Assembly (NCBI GenBank): GCA_965662745.1 | Contig: CBFIJK010000004.1 | Location: forward strand, 1-64,000 | Reading direction: 5' to 3' | DNA: 64,000 nucleotides | Origin: Anianibacter sp965662745 | GTDB taxonomy: Bacteria > Pseudomonadota > Alphaproteobacteria > Rhodobacterales > Rhodobacteraceae | Shown here: piece after piece, positions 1 to 8,218 of the stretch | How positions within the stretch are numbered: the first letter of the stretch is position 1 | Layout of the letters: the number at the start of each line of letters is the position of its first letter | Translations under genes and position numbers: made by a program | The notes under the pieces: model-generated | Database searches by the model: none | What the model saw: only the letters and a program-made list of their open reading frames with translations | Told to the model about the DNA's origin: nothing

Positions 1-221
1 AGCTTCAGCTTGTCGCCCGCCTGCGCCAGAAGCCCCTGGTCTATAGTGTCGGTAATCGTCGGAACCAGAACATCGGCCCGGCGCATCGCCTCGGCCAGGC
101 CTTCGCGCGTCAGAGGCGTGTCATCCTCGCGCAATTCCACGTCGAACAGTTCTTTCATGCGCGTCTCGACGCGCTCAGGCAACCGTCGCGTAACGACAAC
201 ACTCAGGCGCTGAGCTGGCAT
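1..221 (-). CDS. D-2-hydroxyacid dehydrogenase, N-terminal part (cut by window edge)
   Basis: Only the first 73 or so codons are inside the window; the frame stays open to base 1. The protein begins MPAQRLSVVVTRRLPERVE and continues through ADVLVPTITDTID. This resembles the N-terminal catalytic half of NAD(P)-dependent glyoxylate/hydroxypyruvate reductases (D-glycerate dehydrogenase type). The ATG at 219-221 is preceded on the minus strand by a clear GGGAGG ribosome site six bases away, which fixes the start. The NAD-binding Rossmann domain and the catalytic Arg/Glu/His lie outside the window, so the exact substrate cannot be judged. It is divergent from the SH3 gene. Confidence 0.75.
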   Translation of the reverse strand, partial: MPAQRLSVVVTRRLPERVETRMKELFDVELREDDTPLTREGLAEAMRRADVLVPTITDTIDQGLLAQAGDKLK

Positions 222-361
222 GAAAGACCTCCCTCGACTTTCCAGATCCGATGCGTGGTGGCAAGGTTGCAGCTATCGTGGGAAGGCACAAGACCAAGAC
301 AGGCGCGCCACCCATCCCCGCGACCCGAGGCAGTGTTATCATCAGGATCAGGGCAGCTTTC

Positions 362-859
362 ATGCGCGTGTTCTCTACTCTGGCCGCTATGGCCCTTGCC
401 TTCGCGATCGCGGGGCCTGCCATCGCAACCGAATACGGCAATGTCACCAAGCGCCCCATTCCGCGCTATGTCTCGCTGAAGACCGATGAGGGCAACGCAA
501 GGCGCGGCCCGTCGCTGACCCACCGGATCGACTGGGTCTACACGCGCCGCGACATGCCGCTGATGATCACGGGCGAATACGGTCACTGGCGCCGCGTCGA
601 AGACAAGGACGGCGCAGGCGGCTGGATGCATTATTCGCTTCTATCCGGCGTGCGCACCGTTCTGGTGGAACGCTCGGGGCTGAACCTTCTGCTGCGCCCA
701 GATCCCGGCGCGCCGGTCTCGGCGAAACTGGATCGCGGGCTGGTCGCGCGCCTTGACGAATGCCTGCGCGACTGGTGCCGGATCGAGGTGCAGGGGTATC
801 GCGGCTGGGTTCCGAAAACCGGCCTTTGGGGCGTCGACGCCGCCGAAATCCGCGACTAA
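362..859 (+). CDS. Secreted bacterial SH3-domain protein
   Basis: Predicted 165-residue exported protein. I start it at the ATG at 362 because it opens a good signal peptide (MRVFSTLAAMALAFAIA, then an AIA/T cleavage region); the frame is open further upstream but without a signal sequence. The mature part contains two SH3-like stretches typical of the bacterial SH3_4 family: one around NARRGPSLTHRIDWVY with GHWRRVED, and a second around LNLLLRPDPGAPVSAKL. Such domains usually bind cell-wall peptides. No catalytic domain is present, so the likely role is envelope binding or scaffolding. The precise function is unknown. Confidence 0.8.
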   Translation: MRVFSTLAAMALAFAIAGPAIATEYGNVTKRPIPRYVSLKTDEGNARRGPSLTHRIDWVYTRRDMPLMITGEYGHWRRVEDKDGAGGWMHYSLLSGVRTVLVERSGLNLLLRPDPGAPVSAKLDRGLVARLDECLRDWCRIEVQGYRGWVPKTGLWGVDAAEIRD

Positions 860-889
860 TCTGGCCCCGACACCAGCCAGGGGCTTTCC

Positions 890-1801
890 ATGTCAAACAC
901 GCAGCGCACGCGGCTGAACCTGTCGGCTGGCGTGGCCTCTGTCCTCGTCGCGTCGATCCTTGTCGTGGCGAAGCTCTGGGCGCTTTCGGCAACCCAGGCG
1001 CTTTCGGTCGGGGCCAGCCTTGCCGACAGCGCGATGGATCTGATGGTCTCGCTCGGCGGGCTGGCGGCCATGGCCTATGCTGCGCGCCCCCCGGATGAAG
1101 ATCACGCTTTCGGCCATAGCTCGGCCGAGGATCTCGCCGCGCTAGGTCAGTCGCTGTTCATCCTGATCTCGGCCATCGTCATCGCCGCCGCCGCGATCAT
1201 GCGTCTTGTGTCCGACGCAGCCCCGCCGCTCATGAACGAAGGGCGCGGGATCGTGGTGATGGTGTTTTCCATCGCCCTTACTGCCGCCCTCCTCGCCTGG
1301 CAGGCCCGCGTCGCCCGCGAAACCGGCAACCGTGTCGTGCGCGCCGACATGCTGCACTACGCCGGGGATCTTCTGCCCAATATCGGCGCGATCCTGGCGC
1401 TCTGGGCCTCGGCCAGCCTTGGACTTGGGCAGATCGACAGCGTCATCGCTTTGGGGGCCGCCGCGATGCTCGCCGTCGGCGCGCTCGGGATCGGGCGCGG
1501 GGCCTGGAACGCGCTGATGGACCGCGCCGCACCGCAATCCATGATCGACGGCATCGGCGCGATCGCTGAACGCCAGCCCGGCGTGCACGGCTACCATGAC
1601 CTGAAAACCCGCACCGCCGGCAGCCGCGTTTTCGTCAATCTCCATATCGAACTGGACGGCGACCAGACCCTTGATGAGGCCCACAGCATCGGCGCCGGCC
1701 TGCGCCGCGCCATCATCGCCGCCTATCCAGAGGTGGATGTCATCATCCACAAGGATCCGGTCGGGGTAAAGCCCCACCCGAACGACAGTTCAAAGGCCTG
1801 A
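890..1801 (+). CDS. fieF: Cation diffusion facilitator (FieF-like Zn/Fe/Cd efflux protein)
   Basis: 303-residue inner-membrane antiporter expelling divalent metal (Zn, Fe, Cd) in exchange for protons. Family marks visible: a metal-site helix with DSAMD near residue 45, the DHAFGH loop after it, several hydrophobic helices, and the second metal-site pair in MLHYAGD near residue 155. A C-terminal cytosolic domain follows (HGYHDLKTRTAG, FVNLHIELDG, VDVIIHKDP), which forms the dimeric ferredoxin-like regulatory fold. Length matches the FieF/YiiP group. Metal specificity cannot be read from sequence alone. It lies 30 bases after the SH3 gene and converges on the cytochrome gene. Confidence 0.92.
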   Translation: MSNTQRTRLNLSAGVASVLVASILVVAKLWALSATQALSVGASLADSAMDLMVSLGGLAAMAYAARPPDEDHAFGHSSAEDLAALGQSLFILISAIVIAAAAIMRLVSDAAPPLMNEGRGIVVMVFSIALTAALLAWQARVARETGNRVVRADMLHYAGDLLPNIGAILALWASASLGLGQIDSVIALGAAAMLAVGALGIGRGAWNALMDRAAPQSMIDGIGAIAERQPGVHGYHDLKTRTAGSRVFVNLHIELDGDQTLDEAHSIGAGLRRAIIAAYPEVDVIIHKDPVGVKPHPNDSSKA

Positions 1802-1802
1802 G

Positions 1803-2366
1803 TTAGTCCATGGTCATCGCCGAAAGGTCGGCATCGGTTGTGAAGAGATAATCGTCACCTCCCGCCGCTTGATGGCAGGCGATGCAGCCAGCGTCGGCGT
1901 TCTTGCCCACAAGTCCGGCCAAAGCCATCCCAGCAGGGTTCACGTCAAGCGTTCCGTCCGGCAGATACTTGGCGTAGAACCAATTTCCTGTCTCATCGTC
2001 ATAGCCCGCTTCGCGCTGGAACATGACGGTGATGGCCGCAAGGTGCCCGTCGGGATCCGCAATGACCTCGTCGGCGCTTACATCGGCCGGGCCGTAGTTA
2101 TTCTTGATGACAAGCGCGCCCTCATGGCCCTCGATCTCGGCCGTTGTATAAAGCGTGGTCAGCTGAAAGCCGTGCGGCTCTATACCGTCATAGGGAAAGA
2201 TCATCGGAGCACCGTCACCGATGAGATCGCGGTCGATCATCGTGGACCACAGCGCGTCTGCATAAGCTTGGTCGGCTTCGGTCCCCGCCGGCATCGCATC
2301 CTGTGCGATAACCGCAGTGGCAAGCAAACCGGCAATACCCAAACCCGTTACAATCGAATTCCTCAT
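1803..2366 (-). CDS. Cytochrome P460-family c-type haem protein
   Basis: 187 residues with an N-terminal signal peptide (hydrophobic residues 5-20, cleavage near AQD). Domain features fit the cytochrome P460/c'-beta family: an aromatic-rich beta core with FYAKYLPDG, and a single C-terminal haem c motif CIACH at residues 161-165. Relatives bind haem c in the periplasm and act in hydroxylamine or NO oxidation or in NO binding. No nitrification genes are nearby, so NO/hydroxylamine detoxification is inference only. A good AGAGGAG ribosome site precedes the ATG. The upstream region carries a 10-base-phased repeat, listed separately. Confidence 0.85.
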   Translation of the reverse strand: MRNSIVTGLGIAGLLATAVIAQDAMPAGTEADQAYADALWSTMIDRDLIGDGAPMIFPYDGIEPHGFQLTTLYTTAEIEGHEGALVIKNNYGPADVSADEVIADPDGHLAAITVMFQREAGYDDETGNWFYAKYLPDGTLDVNPAGMALAGLVGKNADAGCIACHQAAGGDDYLFTTDADLSAMTMD

Positions 2367-2459
2367 AGCATTCTCCTCTTATCTGACGAAGCAGCCTATT
2401 GCTGCTCGGAGGAACGCTAATCGATGCCGCGATTACACAGTTACACGATGCCTCGAGAC

Positions 2460-2488
2460 CCTGTGACGACCTGTGACGGCCTGTGATC
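2460..2488. repeat. Three phased 10-bp direct repeats upstream of the P460 gene
   Basis: CCTGTGACGA, CCTGTGACGG and CCTGTGATC follow each other head to tail with an exact 10-base period, directly after the peptidase gene stop and about 95 bases upstream of the P460 start. One repeat per helical turn would put all copies on the same DNA face, as expected for a direct-repeat response-regulator site. The regulator is unknown. Confidence 0.55.
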
Positions 2489-4510
2489 TTACGCCGCAAG
2501 CCCCCGTTTCCGCAAAAGCGCATCAACCCCCGGCATTGACCCCCGGAACCGCTTGTAAAGCACTTCCGGCTCTTCCGACCCGCCAGAGGATAGCACCGTG
2601 TCCTCCAGTCGCTGCGCCGTCTCGGCGTCGAACGCGCCGCCCGCTTCCTCGAACGCGGCAAAGGCGTCCGCGTCCATGACCTCGGACCACATGTAGCTGT
2701 AATACCCGCTGGCATATCCGTCGCCGGAAAACACATGCGCGAAGTGGGGCGTCGCGTGCCGCATCCGGATCGCCCGGGGCAGGCCAATTTCTTCGAGGAT
2801 CTCCGCTTGTCGCTGCATCGGATCGGCGGGCGCGGCCCCTTCATGAAAGCGCAAATCGACGATGGCAGAGGCGAGGTACTCCACCGTCCGGAACCCTGCA
2901 TCGGCATTCTGCGCCGCGATCATCCGGTCCAGCAGGTCCTTCGGCATCGCCTCACCCGTGTCGGCATGGGTGGCAAACTCCGACAGCACCTCCGGCACGT
3001 CCAGCCAATGCTCATAAAGCTGGCTCGGCAATTCCACGAAATCGCGCGCGACGGACGTGCCAGAGATCGAGGCGTATGTCACATCCGACAGCATCTGGTG
3101 CAACGCATGGCCAAATTCGTGGAACAGTGTGCGCGCGTCGTCATGGCTTAGCAGCGCTGGCGCGCCTTTGGCCGGTTTGGCGAAATTGCAGACATTCACC
3201 ACGATGGGCCGGATATCGCCCCCGAGCTTTTCCTGAACGCGCATCGCCGAACACCATGCGCCCGACCGTTTTGACCCGCGCGCGAAATAATCGCCGAGAA
3301 ACAGCGCGACATGCTTGCCATCGCGCGTGACCTCGAAGGCCCGGACATCCGGGTGATAAAGCGGCACATCCACTGCTTTGAAGTCCAGCCCGAACAGCCG
3401 GTTTGCACAGGAAAACGCTGCTTCGATCATCCGGTCTAGCTGCAGATACGGCTTCACTTCCGCCTCGTCGAGATCGTGCAGCGCCTTGCGCCGCGCCTCG
3501 GCGTAATAGGCCCAGTCCCAAGGCTCCAGCGGCGCGGAATGGCCATCGGCGATCAGCATCGCCTCGAGCGCTTCGGCATCTTCCAGCGCCCGCGTGCGTG
3601 CCGGGGTCCAGACCGACATCAACAGGTCCTCGACCGCTTCAGGGGTTCCGGCCATTTCGGTTTCCAGCTTTAGGGCCGCGAAACTGTCATATCCCAAGAG
3701 CCTCGCGCGCTCTTCACGCAGCTTCAGGATCTCGGCCGCGATTGCACGGTTGTCCGTCTCGCCGCCCTTCGCGCCGCGCGCGCCCCACGCCTCATAGGCG
3801 CGCTGACGCAGGGCGCGGTTTGGTGAGAACTGCAGGAACGGCACGATCAGCGACCGGGACAGCGTGATCACGGGCCCGCTGGCCTCGCGCTCTTCCCCGG
3901 CAGAGCGCGCCCCATCCTGCACGAAACCGGGAAGCGTGGCGAGGTCGTCTTCGGACAGATCCATCGACCAGGACCGCTCATCGGCCAAAAGATTCTGCGT
4001 GAACGAGGTACCCAAGACGGCCAACCGTTCCTTCACCGCGCTCAGCCGTTCACGATCGGCCCCTTCAAGCGCTGCACCCGCGCGCACGAAACTGCGCCGG
4101 ACCAGATACAAGAGCCGCGCCTCTTCCTTTTCCAGGCCAAGCGTCTCACGATCCTGCCAAAGTGTCTCGATCCGCGCGAAAAGATCCGCGTTCATCACGA
4201 TCTCGGACCCGTATTCTGCGAGCATCGGCGAGAATTTCCGCTGTAATTCCTGCCGTTCGGGCGTGCTGTCGGCGCCTGCAAGGTTGAAGAACACGCCCAA
4301 GACCCGGTTCAGCCCCTCATCCGCGCGCTCCAGCGCCGCGATGGTGTTGGCGAATGTGGGCGGCTCGGGGTTCTCGGCGATCGACTTGATCGCGGCGCGC
4401 CCCTCTTCCATCGCGGCCTCAACGGCGGGCCCGAAATCGCTATCGGAAATCTCTTCGAAGGGCGCGATCTTGAACGGGGTCTCCCAGTCTTTCAGCAGCG
4501 GATTGGTCAT
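2489..4510 (-). CDS. M3-family zinc metallopeptidase (oligopeptidase A / Dcp type)
   Basis: 673-residue cytosolic zinc peptidase that degrades short peptides. The catalytic HEFGH motif is at residues 464-468 (context LFHEFGHALHQML) and the third zinc ligand is expected in the region about 30 residues on. The protein ends with YYSYMWSEVMDADAF and FRGSMPGVDALLRKRG, both characteristic of the PrlC/Dcp subgroup. There is no signal peptide, so it should act in the cytoplasm on peptides released by proteases. Between oligopeptidase A and peptidyl-dipeptidase Dcp I cannot decide from sequence, so I give no symbol. It stands alone, 133 bases after moeB. Confidence 0.93.
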   Translation of the reverse strand: MTNPLLKDWETPFKIAPFEEISDSDFGPAVEAAMEEGRAAIKSIAENPEPPTFANTIAALERADEGLNRVLGVFFNLAGADSTPERQELQRKFSPMLAEYGSEIVMNADLFARIETLWQDRETLGLEKEEARLLYLVRRSFVRAGAALEGADRERLSAVKERLAVLGTSFTQNLLADERSWSMDLSEDDLATLPGFVQDGARSAGEEREASGPVITLSRSLIVPFLQFSPNRALRQRAYEAWGARGAKGGETDNRAIAAEILKLREERARLLGYDSFAALKLETEMAGTPEAVEDLLMSVWTPARTRALEDAEALEAMLIADGHSAPLEPWDWAYYAEARRKALHDLDEAEVKPYLQLDRMIEAAFSCANRLFGLDFKAVDVPLYHPDVRAFEVTRDGKHVALFLGDYFARGSKRSGAWCSAMRVQEKLGGDIRPIVVNVCNFAKPAKGAPALLSHDDARTLFHEFGHALHQMLSDVTYASISGTSVARDFVELPSQLYEHWLDVPEVLSEFATHADTGEAMPKDLLDRMIAAQNADAGFRTVEYLASAIVDLRFHEGAAPADPMQRQAEILEEIGLPRAIRMRHATPHFAHVFSGDGYASGYYSYMWSEVMDADAFAAFEEAGGAFDAETAQRLEDTVLSSGGSEEPEVLYKRFRGSMPGVDALLRKRGLAA

Positions 4511-4643
4511 GTCAGGCTCCAGACGTCAAAAGTTTCCCAAGACCTAGGCGCGATGCCCCGGTCTTGCCAGCGCCCCGGCCTTCACCGTTGCGCCAGCAGC
4601 CGCCAAAGGCGGCGAAATCATCGAATGCGCACGGCACGCTGGC

Positions 4644-5696
4644 TCAACCTGGATGCAGCCCACCGCAATCGGGGCAATCGGGCCGCCGCTTGAGACGCAT
4701 CACGCGGGCATCGGCGAACAGGCCGTCGTAGATAAGCATTCGCCCGCGCAGCCCCTCGCCCGCGCCAGTGATCTCTTTCACCGCCTCAAGCGCCATCATC
4801 GATCCCATCACCCCCGGCAAAGGCCCCGCGACCCCTGCCTCGGCACAGCTTGGCGCAAGGCCGGGCGCGGGCGCTTCGGGAAAGACGCAGCGGTAGCAGG
4901 GCGCGCCGCGCGCCGGATCCCAGATCGAGATCTGACCTTCCCACTGGCTCAGCGCCCCGCCGATCAGCGGCACGCCAAGCCGCGCGCAGACTGCGTTCAC
5001 CAAATAGCGCGTCTCGAAGTTGTCGGTGCCGTCGAGCACGAGGTCATACTCAGCAATCAAATCCTTTGCGATCTCTTCTGTCAGCTCACGGTGATAGGGC
5101 TGCACCGTGACGAAAGGGTTCAGCGCCGTGATCGCGGCCTCGGCGGAAAACACCTTGGGCATCCCGATCCGCGCATCGCTATGGGAGATCTGGCGCTGCA
5201 GGTTCGTGCCCTCGACCGCATCACCGTCGATCACGCCCAGCGTGCCCACTCCGGCGGCGGACAGATACATCAGGGCGGGCGATCCAAGCCCCCCTGCCCC
5301 AATCACCAGCACCTTGGCCGCGCGCAGTTTTTGCTGGCCCGGCCCACCAATCTCGCGCAGCATGATGTGGCGCGCATAGCGATCAAGCTCCACCGCCGAC
5401 ATCTTGTCAGGCCGTGTGTCGCCTTCGGGCGCGTGGATTTCGGACGCACGAGCCCGCACGCGCGCGAGGATCGACCGATAGGCCCAGATCACAAGGCCAA
5501 GAACCCCCAGAACGCCCCATTCGCCGATGCTGCCACCCAAGGCCCTCTCAAGCGCGCCGCCGGGCGGCGAGATGACAAGCGCGATCAGGACGGCGACATA
5601 GAGCAGCCCGATCATCAGCCAGCGCGCCTTGCGCGGCGCACCGATCTGATGGCCGAGCGCCCAGAGCGCCGCCGCCGCACAAAGGAAGAAGACCAT
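4644..5696 (-). CDS. moeB: MoeB/ThiF-family sulfur-carrier adenylyltransferase with N-terminal membrane helices
   Basis: 350 residues. From about residue 100 this is a normal E1-like adenylyltransferase: RYARHIMLREIGGPGQQKL, the nucleotide loop VIGAGGLGSP, DGTDNFETRYLVN, the zinc pair CYRC and a final CPDC, and the Cys-bearing SCAEAGVAGPLPGV. Such enzymes adenylate the C-terminal glycine of MoaD or ThiS for molybdopterin or thiazole synthesis. Unusually, the first 75 residues hold about three hydrophobic segments (residues 2-16, 26-44, 58-74), predicting membrane anchoring. It is last in coaBC-dut-moeB, its start overlapping the dut stop as TGATG. MoaD versus ThiS as partner is not settled. 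Confidence 0.88.
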   Translation of the reverse strand: MVFFLCAAAALWALGHQIGAPRKARWLMIGLLYVAVLIALVISPPGGALERALGGSIGEWGVLGVLGLVIWAYRSILARVRARASEIHAPEGDTRPDKMSAVELDRYARHIMLREIGGPGQQKLRAAKVLVIGAGGLGSPALMYLSAAGVGTLGVIDGDAVEGTNLQRQISHSDARIGMPKVFSAEAAITALNPFVTVQPYHRELTEEIAKDLIAEYDLVLDGTDNFETRYLVNAVCARLGVPLIGGALSQWEGQISIWDPARGAPCYRCVFPEAPAPGLAPSCAEAGVAGPLPGVMGSMMALEAVKEITGAGEGLRGRMLIYDGLFADARVMRLKRRPDCPDCGGLHPG

Positions 5697-6166
5697 CAGC
5701 CGCGCCCCGTCGACCCGAATCCGCCAGCCCCGCGCGCGGTGTCATCAAGCGCCTCGACCAGTTGAAACGCGCCTTGCGTCACTGGCGCAATCACCATCTG
5801 AGCGATCCGGTCGCCATGGGCGACGGCGAACGCCGCCTCGCCCAGATTGACGACGATCACACCAAGCGGGCCCCGGTAATCGGCGTCGATCGTGCCGGGG
5901 GTATTCAGCAGCGTGATCCCGTGTTTCAGCGCAAGGCCTGATCGCGGCCTGATCTGCGCCTCGAACCCATCGGGCAGTGCGATGCGCAGACCCGTCGGGA
6001 TAAGCGCCCGCGCGCCAGGGGCGAGGGTCACGCCCGCCGCCCTGTCCGCCTCTGGAAAGTTCGCGCGCAGGTCCGCGCCCGCCGCACCCGCGGTCTCATA
6101 TCGCGGCAACGGAACGGCACGATCCGCCCACGGCTCATGAAGGACCTGCACATTGGCCAAAGTCAT
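5696..6166 (-). CDS. dut: Deoxyuridine 5'-triphosphate nucleotidohydrolase
   Basis: 156-residue dUTPase, hydrolysing dUTP to dUMP and pyrophosphate, which keeps uracil out of DNA and feeds thymidylate synthesis. All five signature motifs of the homotrimeric enzyme are visible in order: GAAGADLRA, RPRSGLALKHG, TPGTIDADYRG, GDRIAQMVI and the C-terminal glycine-rich GAGGFGSTGRG. Length is standard for bacteria. The start codon overlaps the coaBC stop (ATGA), and the stop overlaps the moeB start. Coupling of dut to coaBC is conserved in many proteobacteria, supporting one transcript. Confidence 0.97.
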   Translation of the reverse strand: MTLANVQVLHEPWADRAVPLPRYETAGAAGADLRANFPEADRAAGVTLAPGARALIPTGLRIALPDGFEAQIRPRSGLALKHGITLLNTPGTIDADYRGPLGVIVVNLGEAAFAVAHGDRIAQMVIAPVTQGAFQLVEALDDTARGAGGFGSTGRG

Positions 6167-7359
6167 TCCAGCGCCTCTGCGATGCGGTCGGCAAGGTTAC
6201 GGGCGACAGTGTCTTTCGGCATGCGCGCCCAGCTATCCGCGCCATCTTCGGTGATCAGCGTGATCGCGTTTTCAGTCCCGCCCATGATGCCCGTCGCCTC
6301 GGAAACGTCATTGGCAACGATCCAGTCGCAGCCCTTGCGCTTTCGCTTTGCGGTGGCGTTTGCGACCACGTCATCGGTCTCTGCGGCGAAGCCGATGACG
6401 AGGCCGGGCCGACCCGAAGTCATCTGCGATACGGTTGCCAGGATATCGGGGTTCTCAGTGAAGTTCAGCGCGGGCGGATTGCCCGACGCATCCTTCTTGA
6501 TCTTCGACGGCACGTCTTTCGCCATCCGCCAATCAGCGACCGCAGCGGCGAAGACGGCGGCGTCCGCAGGTAGCGCGGACTGGACAGCGTCCAGCATCTC
6601 GCGTGCAGTTTCGACCTTGATGACCTTCACGCCGCCAGGCGGCGGCACGCTTGCCGGGCCTGTCACGAACGTCACATCCGCGCCGAGGGCTGCCAAGGCG
6701 CGGGCCAGCGCCGTGCCCTGTGCCCCGGAGGATCGGTTGGCGATATAACGCACCGGGTCAATCGGTTCGTGTGTTGGCCCGGATGTCACAAGGACATGGC
6801 GGCCCTTCAGGGGGCCATCCGCAAGCGCGGTTTCGACCGCCGCGACAATCTCCAAAGGCTCCGACATGCGCCCGGGGCCGAATTCGCCGCAGGCCATGTC
6901 GCCCTCGTTCGGGCCGGTTAAAAGGATACCGTCGCTCTTCAAGACGCCAAGGTTTCGCTGGGTCGCCGGATGGTCCCACATGCGCACGTTCATCGCGGGC
7001 GCGATCAGGACGCGCTTGTCGGTCGCCATCAGCAGAGTCGAGGCCAGATCATCCGCATGACCGCCCGCCATCTTCGCCATCAGATCGGCGGTAGCCGGGG
7101 CGACGACGACCAGATCAGCGGCGCGCGACAGCTCGATATGGCCCATCTCGGCCTCGTCGGTCAGATCGAAGAGATCGGTGAAGACTTTGACCCCCGCCAC
7201 GGCCGAGACAGTCAGCGGGGTGACGAATTCCGCACCCGCGCGCGTCAGAACAGGCGTCACGGACGCGCCCCGTTCGCGCAGGCGGCGGATCAGGTCCGGC
7301 GCCTTGAAGGCCGCGATGCCGCCGCCGATGATCAGTAAAATACGTTTGCCTGACAGCAT
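6163..7359 (-). CDS. coaBC: Bifunctional phosphopantothenoylcysteine decarboxylase / phosphopantothenate-cysteine ligase
   Basis: 398 residues covering two steps of coenzyme A synthesis: ligation of cysteine to 4'-phosphopantothenate (CoaB) and FMN-dependent decarboxylation of the product (CoaC). The CoaC half (residues 1 to about 185) shows the flavin loop GGGIAAFKA, the substrate motif APAMNVRMW and the active-site region GDMACGEFGPGRM with its Cys. The CoaB half starts at GRHVLVTSGPTHEPIDPVR and includes NRSSGAQG and a late conserved KKD. First gene of the coaBC-dut-moeB operon. An ATGA overlap with dut indicates translational coupling. Confidence 0.97.
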   Translation of the reverse strand: MLSGKRILLIIGGGIAAFKAPDLIRRLRERGASVTPVLTRAGAEFVTPLTVSAVAGVKVFTDLFDLTDEAEMGHIELSRAADLVVVAPATADLMAKMAGGHADDLASTLLMATDKRVLIAPAMNVRMWDHPATQRNLGVLKSDGILLTGPNEGDMACGEFGPGRMSEPLEIVAAVETALADGPLKGRHVLVTSGPTHEPIDPVRYIANRSSGAQGTALARALAALGADVTFVTGPASVPPPGGVKVIKVETAREMLDAVQSALPADAAVFAAAVADWRMAKDVPSKIKKDASGNPPALNFTENPDILATVSQMTSGRPGLVIGFAAETDDVVANATAKRKRKGCDWIVANDVSEATGIMGGTENAITLITEDGADSWARMPKDTVARNLADRIAEALE

Positions 7360-7411
7360 GATCGTCCTCGCCTTTGCCCCAGTCTTAGGCAGGGGGCTGC
7401 AGTTTCACAAG

Positions 7412-8218
7412 CTAGCGAAAGGCCGCGCAGGGATCGCCGCGCGGCGCGGGATCAGTGATCAGCCACAGATCAAAGGGCGGGTCGTCTTGCGGGGTTTCCA
7501 GCTGACCCATGGACAGCACGTCGAGATCCGGCGAGGCGACAGACAGAGCGCGGGTAATCGCCCGGTCATTCCGCGCATGGCCGTTGCCGGTGATCACCGC
7601 GACCGGTCCGCCAGTTTCCGCCACCGCGGCGACGACCGCGCGGGAGAGCGCCGCGTCGCGCAGGCGCTGCGCCTCTACCATGCCGCCGAGCATTTCCACC
7701 GGCAGCGCATCACAATGGTTGGTCATTTGTTCAGCCTCGCGCAGGGTTTGTTCCGCCTCGGACAGCGGCTGATCCAGGCCGAACAGCGGCGCGCCCGCAC
7801 CGAACACCTCTGCCGCCCCAATTTGGACGGCCTGGCGCACGGAGTCTCGGGGCACAGCCCCGCCATAAATCACCGCGTCCGGTGCCGCCGTGAAGATCGG
7901 GTAGTAGTCTGCGAAGGTTGGCCAGCCATCGGAATCCCAGCTCAGGGCGCGTTCGAGTGCTTCTGAGCTGCTGCGCGCTTCGGGCGTTGCGGCGCGCGCC
8001 TGATCGTCGGTCAGCATCTCGAAGACCAGCGCCTTTGCCCCGATCGCCCCGACAGCGATGGCCTGATGGGCGTGATGGACAGGATTGTCGTGCACCTCGC
8101 CCAGCAGATACACGTCCGCGCTCGGCAGGTCATAAAGCCCCGTCGCGTCGATTTCTGACGCCGACACGGAAACGGCGGCGCAGAACGCCGCCGCTATAGC
8201 CGGGGGAAACAGCCTCAT
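7412..8218 (-). CDS. ChaN-family haem-binding-like protein
   Basis: 268 residues. The N-terminus (MRLFPPAIAAAFCAAVSVSAS) is a signal peptide; no convincing lipobox is seen because the residue before the Cys is Phe, so the protein is probably soluble in the periplasm rather than lipidated. The ChaN domain is marked by VYLLGEVHDNPVHH near the N-terminus, ALVFEMLT, and GNGHARNDRA near the C-terminus. Family members bind haem or act like erythromycin-esterase-fold hydrolases, and the E. coli ChaN story concerns iron uptake. Its start overlaps the rpoH2 stop (ATGA), so it is cotranscribed with a stress sigma factor, suggesting a stress or haem role (inference). Confidence 0.82.
   Translation of the reverse strand: MRLFPPAIAAAFCAAVSVSASEIDATGLYDLPSADVYLLGEVHDNPVHHAHQAIAVGAIGAKALVFEMLTDDQARAATPEARSSSEALERALSWDSDGWPTFADYYPIFTAAPDAVIYGGAVPRDSVRQAVQIGAAEVFGAGAPLFGLDQPLSEAEQTLREAEQMTNHCDALPVEMLGGMVEAQRLRDAALSRAVVAAVAETGGPVAVITGNGHARNDRAITRALSVASPDLDVLSMGQLETPQDDPPFDLWLITDPAPRGDPCAAFR

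Noticed and set aside
2460..2488. Triple repeat as a mini-CRISPR
   Set aside because: The repeats are 10 bases with no spacers between them, and no cas gene is present.
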